A stretch of DNA of 64,000 bases, from contig JBHYDC010000001.1 of assembly GCA_051861205.1 (NCBI GenBank), forward strand, positions 1 through 64,000, given 5' to 3'. Under the pieces are notes generated by a model. The model had not been told where the DNA came from, ran no database searches, and was given only the letters and a program-made list of their open reading frames with translations. The translations under genes and the position numbers were made by a program. Origin of the DNA: JBHYDC01 sp051861205 (lineage in GTDB: Bacteria; Pseudomonadota; Alphaproteobacteria; Rhizobiales; Pleomorphomonadaceae). Below, piece after piece: positions 39,947-47,417 of this stretch (positions are counted from its first letter, which is position 1; every line of letters begins with the position of its first letter).

Positions 39947-40872
39947 ATGTCCGGCGACGTCATCGTCGCCGGGCGCGCCTTCAGGAACTTCCACAGCCGT
40001 TCCACGGTGGGCCGCACCTTTTCCATCGACCGGTAGATGCGGATGCGCATGTCGATGGAAACCGTGGGGTCCACCACCACCAGCGTTCCGGCTTTCAACT
40101 CCGTCCGCACGCTGCTTTCCGGCAGCCAGGCAACGCCGCGTCCGATGATCGCCATCACCTTCAGGCCCTCGGCCATGGCGTTTTCATAGATGTGGGCAAG
40201 GTTCAGCCCCTCGCCCTTTTCCGCCATCAACACGCCCACGAGCCGCGCCAAAAACGTATCCGGCGCATAGGCAAGCAGCGGCACCGGCCGCTCCGGTGTG
40301 CCGGGCAGCATGAACCGCGGCTTGCCGTCCTCATCGGGCACACAGACCGGAATCAACTTGTCCTCGCCCAAATCCAGCGAGGGAAACCGCTCCGGATCCA
40401 GAAGAACCGGCACGCGCGGGTGAACATAGGTCAGAAGGAAATCGCAATCGCCCTCGGCGAAGACGCGGATGGAATCATGAAAGTTATCCGTGATCAAGCG
40501 CGCGTTGATCGCGCCGAAGCCTTCCTCCACGTCCCGCAGCCAGTTCGGGAAATAGCTGATCGACAGCGTGTGCAGCGTCGAAAGCGTCACGGCGCTCTGG
40601 CCCTGCAACCGCCCGGAGCGAAGCTGCGAGCGTTCGAGGTATAAAAGCCGCAGCACCTCCTCCGCCGTCTCGCGAAAGCGGCGGCCTTCGCCGGTCAGCG
40701 TGGTCGGATAGGTGGACCGGTCCACAAGCGGAACGCCGAGCCATTGCTCAAGCTGCTGAATGCGGCGGCTGAAGGCCGATTGGGTCACGTGGCGTTCGAC
40801 CGCGGACTTTGAAAAACTGCGCGTGTTGGCGAGGCTCACGAAGTCTTCGAGCCACTTGATCTCCAACGCCAA
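39937..40872 (-). CDS. LysR-family regulator, HypT-like
   Basis: 311 residues: N-terminal winged HTH (IKWLEDFVSLANTRSFSKSA, then QSAFSRRIQQLEQWLGVPL) and C-terminal LysR substrate domain. Block spacing and the strings LIPVCVPDEDGKPRF, ARLVGVLM and GRGVAWLPESSV resemble HypT (YjiE), the methionine-oxidation-activated hypochlorite regulator. It is convergent with the aminopeptidase (10-base stop overlap), and nothing divergent lies next to it, so its target is not obvious. LysR family certain, HypT assignment moderate. Confidence 0.85.
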   Translation of the reverse strand: MALEIKWLEDFVSLANTRSFSKSAVERHVTQSAFSRRIQQLEQWLGVPLVDRSTYPTTLTGEGRRFRETAEEVLRLLYLERSQLRSGRLQGQSAVTLSTLHTLSISYFPNWLRDVEEGFGAINARLITDNFHDSIRVFAEGDCDFLLTYVHPRVPVLLDPERFPSLDLGEDKLIPVCVPDEDGKPRFMLPGTPERPVPLLAYAPDTFLARLVGVLMAEKGEGLNLAHIYENAMAEGLKVMAIIGRGVAWLPESSVRTELKAGTLVVVDPTVSIDMRIRIYRSMEKVRPTVERLWKFLKARPATMTSPDIQP

Positions 40873-41026
40873 TCTCCCCGGGGCGACGGCACCCGCTCAA
40901 AAAACGGCCAGCCCATGATCTTGCGCTCTTTGTGGTCCGCCCCGCCGCCATTGTCGAGCCCCGAATTCAGCCCAAGGTGAAGCCGCCGCAGGAAAACCCA
41001 CGGCGGCCCGTATTCGGCCAACAGCA

Positions 41027-43183
41027 TCAGGGTTTGGCTTCGCTCGTCTCAAGCAGCGGCGTGATCCGGCGCATGGTCACACGGCGGTTCTCGCGCGATT
41101 CGCCTTGCGTATTCACCACCAGCTGCCCCTCGCCATAGCCCTTGGTCGTCAGGTTTTCCGGCGGCACCTGGTAGTATTCGGTCAGAAGCGAAGCCACCTC
41201 CTCAGCCCGCCGGTCGGACAAGGAGAGGTTATCGATCTCCGATCCCACCGCATCCGTATGGCCCTCGATCAGGAACACCTCGTTCGGGTTCTTGTCGAGC
41301 AGGTCGTTGATCGCATTGGCAATGGTATCGAGCGACTGGATCTGGTCCTCCGACACCGTCCATGACCCGGTCTCGAAGGTGATCGTATTGAGATCGACCC
41401 GGCGCACCCGCTCCAAGATGCTCGGGCTGTTGACGACCTGATCCAGGCTATACCGCCGCTGCACCGGCGCCACCGGTGCGGCGGCGAAGGTGTCGTAGAT
41501 CACGTCCGGGCTCGCCCGGTCCGCGTTCACGATATACGCGTCCCTCGGAATATCGATCACCGGCGGCGGCAGGTCGATGTAAACGTCGAGATCGCCCGGA
41601 CCACGCCGGCTCGCGTAGAATGTGTTCTCGAACAGCGTGGAGTCCCGCCCGTCGGGCGTGCGGCGAATCCGGCGGATCACCCGTCCCTCGCGGTCTGTCT
41701 CGGTAATGATGCGCACGCCGTTGTCGCGTTCGATAACAGTCACGGTGTTATCGCCGCGCCGCTCACTACCAAGATCCCGCCCGAAGTCTTGAAGCCGATC
41801 GATCTCATTGTAACGGATGATGGGCAGCCCATCCCGCTCGTAAATCGTGCGCCCGCCGGGCTCGACATAGACCGTCAAGTCGCCTTCGCGTTCCTCCCGA
41901 CGATCGCGTCGCACGCTGTCTAGGCGCTCGTCCTGGAACCGCGCCCGTTCCTCCCGCCGCCGCTCCCGGTCGCGGGCGATCGCATCGCGCTCGGCCTGAT
42001 TGAGTTGATCGAGCCGCGCCTCCTCGCGAAGCCGTTCCTCGCGGCGCCGCTCGCGGTCCTCACGGCGCTGGTCCTGCTCGCGGGCTTCGCGCTGGCGCTC
42101 GTCCTGGGCCCGGCGGCGTTCATCCTGCACGCGCTGCCTTTCGCGCTGGTCCTGCTCAAGGGCATCCTGCCTTTGCTGGTTCTCTTCCGCGCGCGCCCGC
42201 TGGCGCTCTTCGCGGCGCCTCTTGCGAAGCTCCTCTTCGGTCTCTCCAGCTTGCCCGGGCGCGGCTTCTTCAGGCTGCTCGGTTACGGCGGGGGCCTGCG
42301 TTGGGGCTCCGGTCTCTTCGGCGGCAGGCGGCGCCTCTTCCTTCTGGCGCTCAGCCTCGCGGCGCTTAGCGCGCGCATCGTCGCTCTCGCCCTCGGCCTG
42401 CCCCTTCTGGCGATCGCGCAGCCTTCGCTCGACAGGGCCGAGTTGATCATCGGCGGGCGCCTCGGCAGCCGGGCGGTTTTCCTGCCGGCGGCGCTTGCGC
42501 AGCTCCTCCTCGGTCAGTTCGCTCTCGTCGGGCGCCTGTGTCGGTGCTCCGGTTTGTTCTTCGGGAGCCGCCTGTTCGTTCGGAGCCGATTGTTCTTGTT
42601 CCTGCTGGCGCTGCGCCTCCCGGCGCTTCCGGCGCTCCTCGGCCCGCTGATCCTTTTCCTCCTGACGCGCCTTCTCCTGTGCGTTCTGCTGGTCTTGCTC
42701 CTGCTGCTGCTGTTCTTGCGTCTGCCGCTTCAGTTGCTCGCGTTCCTCCTGGCGGCGCTGGCGTTCGGCTTGGCGCCGCTGCTCTCGCTGTTGTTGCTGG
42801 TCCTGCGGCTGATCCTGTTGCTCTGCGGCCGGCTGCTGTTCATCCTGCTGCTGCTGTTGTTCGGCCTCTTTCTGCTGGCGGCGCTCCTCGCGGCGTTGCT
42901 GGCGCAGCAACTCCTCGTCGGCCGCGCCCTCCTGGGCGTCCGGCGGTGCGTCGCCGGGTTGCTCGGCCTCGCCGCCTTGCTCTTCCTGCCGGCGCTGTTC
43001 ACGCTCCTGCCTGCGTTCCTCCCGGCGCTGCCTCCGCAGAAGTTCCTCGGGCGAAAGCTCCTCCGCCTGCGCAAACAAAACGCCGCCGGCTGCCCGTGGC
43101 TCAGCCAGTGCGGCCCTCAAATCGGTGATCATCATGACCGGTATGAAGGCACCGGCGAGCCATTTCGCCTTTAAAATTCCCAT
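41027..43183 (-). CDS. OmpA-family protein with very long Q/E/R-rich low-complexity region
   Basis: 718 residues. Signal peptide (MGILKAKWLAGAFIPVMMIT, cut after ALA near 27), then about 400 residues built almost only of Arg, Gln, Glu, Ala with recurring RREERRQ and EEELRKRRR units, predicted as extended charged coiled coil or disordered. A beta-rich linker (about 450-590) and a C-terminal OmpA peptidoglycan-binding domain (TITFETGSWTVSEDQIQSLD; FLIEGHTDAVGS; LSDRRAEEVASLL) follow. The OmpA domain should bind peptidoglycan; the charged region could span the periplasm. ATG 43183 sets the signal peptide; the frame upstream to 43303 lacks support. Confidence 0.85.
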   Translation of the reverse strand: MGILKAKWLAGAFIPVMMITDLRAALAEPRAAGGVLFAQAEELSPEELLRRQRREERRQEREQRRQEEQGGEAEQPGDAPPDAQEGAADEELLRQQRREERRQQKEAEQQQQQDEQQPAAEQQDQPQDQQQQREQRRQAERQRRQEEREQLKRQTQEQQQQEQDQQNAQEKARQEEKDQRAEERRKRREAQRQQEQEQSAPNEQAAPEEQTGAPTQAPDESELTEEELRKRRRQENRPAAEAPADDQLGPVERRLRDRQKGQAEGESDDARAKRREAERQKEEAPPAAEETGAPTQAPAVTEQPEEAAPGQAGETEEELRKRRREERQRARAEENQQRQDALEQDQRERQRVQDERRRAQDERQREAREQDQRREDRERRREERLREEARLDQLNQAERDAIARDRERRREERARFQDERLDSVRRDRREEREGDLTVYVEPGGRTIYERDGLPIIRYNEIDRLQDFGRDLGSERRGDNTVTVIERDNGVRIITETDREGRVIRRIRRTPDGRDSTLFENTFYASRRGPGDLDVYIDLPPPVIDIPRDAYIVNADRASPDVIYDTFAAAPVAPVQRRYSLDQVVNSPSILERVRRVDLNTITFETGSWTVSEDQIQSLDTIANAINDLLDKNPNEVFLIEGHTDAVGSEIDNLSLSDRRAEEVASLLTEYYQVPPENLTTKGYGEGQLVVNTQGESRENRRVTMRRITPLLETSEAKP

Positions 43184-43534
43184 AGTATTCTGTCTTCCCT
43201 GCGGGCTGCATATCTGGATTAGGAACGAGCAGACCCTTGGAAATGTTCCTTGGATACTCAGTCCTTCAAGCAGGAAGACAGGGGTGAAGCGTAATCGCGG
43301 CACATAAGCGGCGATACCATGTCAAGTAAAAGACATAATGGAAATAAAGGCACGAATAAAAAAATCAGAAACGACAAGATTTCTAATCAGAAGCTCTCAT
43401 GAACGAGAAATGAATAAAACATTCATGTCTCATTAACCTAGATAATCTCCGTTCGTGAAAATATTGATTGTGAACCGCTCTCCATCGTCAATCCAAGCAA
43501 CAAGCCGGCGCGCACCGCCGCCGGCCCGTTCCCG
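43184..43534. promoter_or_regulatory. AT-rich intergenic region with inverted repeat upstream of the OmpA gene
   Basis: About 350 bases, much more AT-rich than the surroundings, and no gene. GAGAAATGAAT (43405-43415) and ATTCATGTCTC (43421-43431) form an inverted repeat with one mismatch; a partial copy (CTCTCATGAA) sits just before it. This may be an operator, or the end of the minus-strand UPF0303 transcript. The AT-rich block 43320-43400 is the likely promoter zone of the OmpA-family gene. Confidence 0.4.
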
Positions 43535-44014
43535 TCATCCAAACCGGGCGGGAATGAAGCGCTCCAGCACTTCCACCACCAGCGCGTGGTCGTCCGCCTG
43601 GGGCAATCCGGAGACCGTGACCGTCCCGACAAGGCCGACGCCCGTCACCCGGATCGGAAACGATCCCCCATGGGCGGCGTATTGCAGCGGGTCCACCAGG
43701 AAACGTTCATGGAACGGCTTGCCCGCCATCACCGACGAGCGGCCCATGTAGAACGACGAATGGCCGAACCGGTAGACGAGCGCGGTCTTGCGGTTCACCC
43801 ACTCGTCATTGTCGGGCACGGTGCCGGGCAGGGCGGCATGGAACAATTGCTGCCCCACGCGCGTCACATCCACGGTGATCGGCAGCCCCCGCTCCCGCCC
43901 AACGGCTACCAGTTCCAGCCCGAGCGCGATCGCCGTCTCATTGTCGAACGAAGGGAAGACGAGGCGCTGCTCCTGATCGAGCAGCGTGTCGAGAAAGGCT
44001 TGATCAACGGTCAT
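43535..44014 (-). CDS. UPF0303 / haem-degrading-domain family protein
   Basis: 159 residues. Pattern of the UPF0303 branch of the HbpS/GlcG-like fold: FDNETAIALGLELVAVGRER, GQQLFHAALPGTVPDNDEW, NRKTALVYRFGHSSFYMG, and the end AAHGGSFPIRVTGVGLVGTV with VSGLPQADDH. Cytosolic. Members have been linked to haem or small-molecule binding, but no firm reaction is known. ATG at 44014 has GAGGG upstream; an earlier GTG/ATG at 44041 is less likely. Confidence 0.85.
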   Translation of the reverse strand: MTVDQAFLDTLLDQEQRLVFPSFDNETAIALGLELVAVGRERGLPITVDVTRVGQQLFHAALPGTVPDNDEWVNRKTALVYRFGHSSFYMGRSSVMAGKPFHERFLVDPLQYAAHGGSFPIRVTGVGLVGTVTVSGLPQADDHALVVEVLERFIPARFG

Positions 44015-44081
44015 CGGAACCCTCGCGTGTTTGCGGGCCAAACCCTTGCATGGCCCGCCTGCATCCCGAAGGTCAAGATGC

Positions 44082-45182
44082 TCACGCCGCGTTCACCGTC
44101 CCATGCACCTCCGCATAGGCCTTGCCGAAGCGGTTGGCGAGGAATGCGGCCAGCGGCACCTGTTCCTGGCGAACAAGCCCCGTAGCCGGGATCGCGCCAT
44201 CCGACAGAAGGTCAAGCACGCCGCAGATGCCCGCCGCCGTGGTCACCTGGATGGCGGAGTAGAGAACCCCGTTCACCCGCCGCGAATAGACCTTGTGCGC
44301 GTAGGTCTCCTGCACCAACCGCCCGCCGCGCGTACCGCTGACCGTCACGAACACGATCACCACGTCCTGCAAGGTGCTCGGCACGGCCTGTTCCAGAATA
44401 TCCTTCAAAACGTCGCGCCGGTCGCGCAGGCGAAGGTCGTTCAGTAGCGCCTTCATGATGGCGGCGTGGCCGGGATAACGGATCGTCTTGTAATTCAGCG
44501 TCCGCACCTTGCCCCGCAGCGTCTCGCACAGCGTGCCAAGCCCGCCCGACGTGTTGAACGCTTCATAGGTGACGCCGTCGAGCGAGAATTCCTCCCGCTC
44601 CTCCAGCGGCGACACTTCGCGCAATTCGCCGTTGACGATCGCCTCGCACGGCTCGCAATACTCGTTGATCACGCCGTCGGTCGACCATGTCAGATTGTAG
44701 TTGAGCGCGTTGGAGGGAAACTGCGGCAGCGCGCCAACGCGCATGCGTACCGTATCGATGGCCTCGAACCGTTCCGCCAGATCGCTAGCCACGATGGAGA
44801 TGAAGCCCGGCGCCAGCCCGCATTGCGGAATGAAGGCGGTGCGCGAATTCACCGCCAATTCCTTCACCCGCCGCGTCGTCGCCACATCCTCGGTGAGGTC
44901 CAGATAATTCGCTCCCGCCGCCTTCGCCGCTTCCGCCACCCGGATGGTGAGGTGGTAGGGCGCTGCCGAAAGCACGGCGAACTTGCCCGTCAAAAGCCGG
45001 GTCAGCGCCAGCGCATCCTCGATGTCGATGGCCGCGCGCTCCACACCCTCCGGCAGATCCAGCCTGTCCAATTGGTCGCGCGAGCGATCGGCCACGGTCA
45101 CCCGGTAGTCGCCGCTGGCGGCGAGCATTCCGGCGATGGTGGACCCGATTTTGCCCGCTCCCGCGATCACCACGTTTTTCAT
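44082..45182 (-). CDS. Saccharopine dehydrogenase-family oxidoreductase
   Basis: 366 residues. Rossmann motif VVIAGAGKIGSTIAGMLAAS at the N-terminus, then AAPYHLTIRVAEAAKAAGAN and LDLTEDVATT, and the Lys9-like C-terminal domain. Such enzymes interconvert saccharopine or related amino acids in lysine metabolism, or act as lysine/alanopine-type dehydrogenases. The gene is divergent from an Lrp/AsnC regulator 118 bases away, which probably controls it. Start at 45182 preceded by AGGGGA. Confidence 0.85.
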   Translation of the reverse strand: MKNVVIAGAGKIGSTIAGMLAASGDYRVTVADRSRDQLDRLDLPEGVERAAIDIEDALALTRLLTGKFAVLSAAPYHLTIRVAEAAKAAGANYLDLTEDVATTRRVKELAVNSRTAFIPQCGLAPGFISIVASDLAERFEAIDTVRMRVGALPQFPSNALNYNLTWSTDGVINEYCEPCEAIVNGELREVSPLEEREEFSLDGVTYEAFNTSGGLGTLCETLRGKVRTLNYKTIRYPGHAAIMKALLNDLRLRDRRDVLKDILEQAVPSTLQDVVIVFVTVSGTRGGRLVQETYAHKVYSRRVNGVLYSAIQVTTAAGICGVLDLLSDGAIPATGLVRQEQVPLAAFLANRFGKAYAEVHGTVNAA

Positions 45183-45300
45183 GTCGTTTCCCCTGACGTC
45201 GAATGTTTCCATCATCTCGCGGCCCACCGACAGAATGCAATTTGAGATCCGACGAATTGTTTGTTAGTTTTGTTCAAAATGCCGAATTAGATTGGTCATT
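45183..45300. promoter_or_regulatory. Divergent promoter region, likely Lrp-type operator
   Basis: Bases 45236-45300 are unusually AT-rich and contain CAATT/AATTG inverted halves (45238-45259) and TTTGTT repeats (45260-45276). Lrp/AsnC proteins favour such sites and usually autoregulate. The site is inferred. Confidence 0.4.
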
Positions 45301-45732
45301 ATGCAGATCGACGACACCGACAGGGATCTTCTGGCCATCCTGCGCGAGAATGCCCGCACGCCCGCCGTCGAAATCGCCCGCCGCATGGGCCTGTCCCGCA
45401 CCACGGTCACCAGCCGTCTGGCGCGGCTGGAACAGGGCAGGGTGATTGCCGGCTACACGGTCCGGCTTGCCGCCGATGTCGAAAGCGATCTGGTGCGCGC
45501 GCACATCACCATCACCTGCCATCCCAAGGCATCGGGCGGCGTCGAAGGATCGCTGCGCAAGATCGCCGAGGTGAGGCAGCTCCACTCCGTCAGCGGCCCC
45601 TTCGATCTGATCGCGGTCGTGGCCGCCCCCTCGGTCGCCGAACTCGACCGGCTGATCGACCGCATCGGCGGCCTCGAAGGTGTGGAGCGGACGACGTCGT
45701 CGATCCTGTTGTCGACCCGTATCGACCGATAA
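45301..45732 (+). CDS. Lrp/AsnC family transcriptional regulator
   Basis: 143 residues. N-terminal HTH (IDDTDRDLLAILRENARTPA, then VEIARRMGLSRTTVTSRLAR) and C-terminal RAM/ligand domain (LRKIAEVRQLHSVSGPFDLI). Amino-acid-responsive regulator, here divergent from the saccharopine-dehydrogenase-like gene, which is the obvious target. ATG at 45301; a TTG nine bases earlier is possible. Confidence 0.9.
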   Translation: MQIDDTDRDLLAILRENARTPAVEIARRMGLSRTTVTSRLARLEQGRVIAGYTVRLAADVESDLVRAHITITCHPKASGGVEGSLRKIAEVRQLHSVSGPFDLIAVVAAPSVAELDRLIDRIGGLEGVERTTSSILLSTRIDR

Positions 45733-45736
45733 CAGT

Positions 45737-47170
45737 TCAGGCCGCCGCTGCGGACTTTCGCAAACGCGGCGCGAGAAACGACCAGTAGAGCATCGCCATG
45801 GCAAGCCCATAGATCGCCATGCCGAGCGCGACCTTGAGCACCAGCCCGATCACCGTTTCGGGCAGCGGTATCGCAAGCAATCCGCCCGCCATGAGGGCCG
45901 CCGCAATGGAAACGCGCAACAAATCGAGGAGCGGAAACTGGAAGCCAAGGCGATGGATCGCCAGAAACAAGCTCAGCGCCGCCGCGATCGTCGACGCGGC
46001 CACCGCCCCCGCCACCGCGCCGACCAATCCCCACATCTCCAGCCCGATAACCGCAAGCACTATGGTCGCCGCGATTTCCACGATGCCAACGGCCGCGGCA
46101 TAGCCGAAGCACCGTTCCAGAACGAACAACTGATCGCTCGTGTGGATATGGACAAAGCGGATCGCACCCGCGAGAGCGGCAAGGCTGAGCACCGCCTTGG
46201 TCGTTTCCTGGTAGGTCTCCGCAACCGCGAGTTTGATCAGCAGATCCCCGATCAATTCCAGCCCCACCACGGTGGGAACCAGCACGGCGAAGAGCAGCGC
46301 GGCATTCATCTTCAGTTGTTCCAGCGCGGCCGGCCGGTTGCCCTCGCTGAGGAGCTTGGATGCGATCGGGAACGCCGCCGCCGCCACCAGCATGGCCGCA
46401 ACCGAGGCGGCGCGCCGCCCTAGCCCCCAGCCCACCGCCAGCAGCCCGAAGGCCGCGGTTCCAGCCACATGCTCCACCACATAGCGCACATTGTTTTCGG
46501 CTGCCCAAGCAATCGCGTTGAGCCCGAGCATGGGTCCGCCATAGCCGATTGCGGCCTTCAAGGTGGCCCGGTCAGGCGCCCGCAGTCGCAGCGATATGCC
46601 GATCAAGGGCACGGCCGCCAGGTTCGCCAGCATCTGCGTCACGGCATAGGCCCCTATCAGCACGATCACCGACGAGCCGAAGAACTCCAGCGCCACAATG
46701 CCCATTACCATGCCGCCAAGCGGCCCCCCGATTTGAAGGATCGTATAGGCAACAATGCTTCCCTGCGCCCGTGCCCGCTCCGCGTAGTGGCCATTAGCGC
46801 CGCGCGTTATGAAAAGCGACGCGATCACGGCCACTTCCGTCCAGGATCCGGTCCCCGTGTCGAAGGCGCTCACGCATAGCAGCGCCGCCAGACATAGCGG
46901 GATGAACGACAAAAGCAGCACCGTCGTCTCGGTATCGAGGAACCGCTGCCGCTCGCCGCTCGGCCCCATGCCCGGCAGATAGCGCAGCGCATAGCCTGAA
47001 AACCACGACAGGCTGAACATCGCGGCGAGTTCCTGGCTCGCCGAGATCAGAACGAACGCCCCCATGTCCGCAGGCGCCAGCCACCATGTCCACAACAGCA
47101 TGGAAACGAGTTGGGCGGCGGGCCCTAGAAACTGCGCCGGCAGATAAAGGAGGGTTTGGCGGATCAGCAT
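45737..47170 (-). CDS. Polysaccharide flippase (Wzx/MOP family)
   Basis: 477 residues, hydrophobic throughout with about 12-14 predicted membrane segments (for example LLWTWWLAPADMGAFVLISA, VIVLIGAYAVTQMLANLAAV). Family-typical for exporters of lipid-linked oligosaccharides. It is divergent from the chain-length gene and is the first recognisable piece of the exopolysaccharide island. Start at 47170 (MLIRQTLLYLP). Confidence 0.82.
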   Translation of the reverse strand: MLIRQTLLYLPAQFLGPAAQLVSMLLWTWWLAPADMGAFVLISASQELAAMFSLSWFSGYALRYLPGMGPSGERQRFLDTETTVLLLSFIPLCLAALLCVSAFDTGTGSWTEVAVIASLFITRGANGHYAERARAQGSIVAYTILQIGGPLGGMVMGIVALEFFGSSVIVLIGAYAVTQMLANLAAVPLIGISLRLRAPDRATLKAAIGYGGPMLGLNAIAWAAENNVRYVVEHVAGTAAFGLLAVGWGLGRRAASVAAMLVAAAAFPIASKLLSEGNRPAALEQLKMNAALLFAVLVPTVVGLELIGDLLIKLAVAETYQETTKAVLSLAALAGAIRFVHIHTSDQLFVLERCFGYAAAVGIVEIAATIVLAVIGLEMWGLVGAVAGAVAASTIAAALSLFLAIHRLGFQFPLLDLLRVSIAAALMAGGLLAIPLPETVIGLVLKVALGMAIYGLAMAMLYWSFLAPRLRKSAAAA

Positions 47171-47417
47171 TATCGTCGCAATCGATCCTTGAATATGCGG
47201 CAATGGGGCTCAAGGAACGGTTCGGTCTTTGAAGGCAACGCTAAACGAAGAGTCTTAATCGCCGGGAAATTCTGTTCTGTAATCACGGGACCTTTACGGA
47301 AACTCCCTATCTGATTGCCGCTTCACCCTTCCTTAAGCCGGCCCAAAGATAGTTAACAAAACCGCGCCGCGCGGCCGCTCGCGCCCACGGCATTCGGCGG
47401 TTTCCAAGGGTTCGTGC

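Noticed and set aside
40836..41027. 63-codon minus-strand frame after the OmpA-family gene
   Set aside because: Starts on the OmpA stop and runs into the LysR gene antiphase; no ribosome site or similarity.
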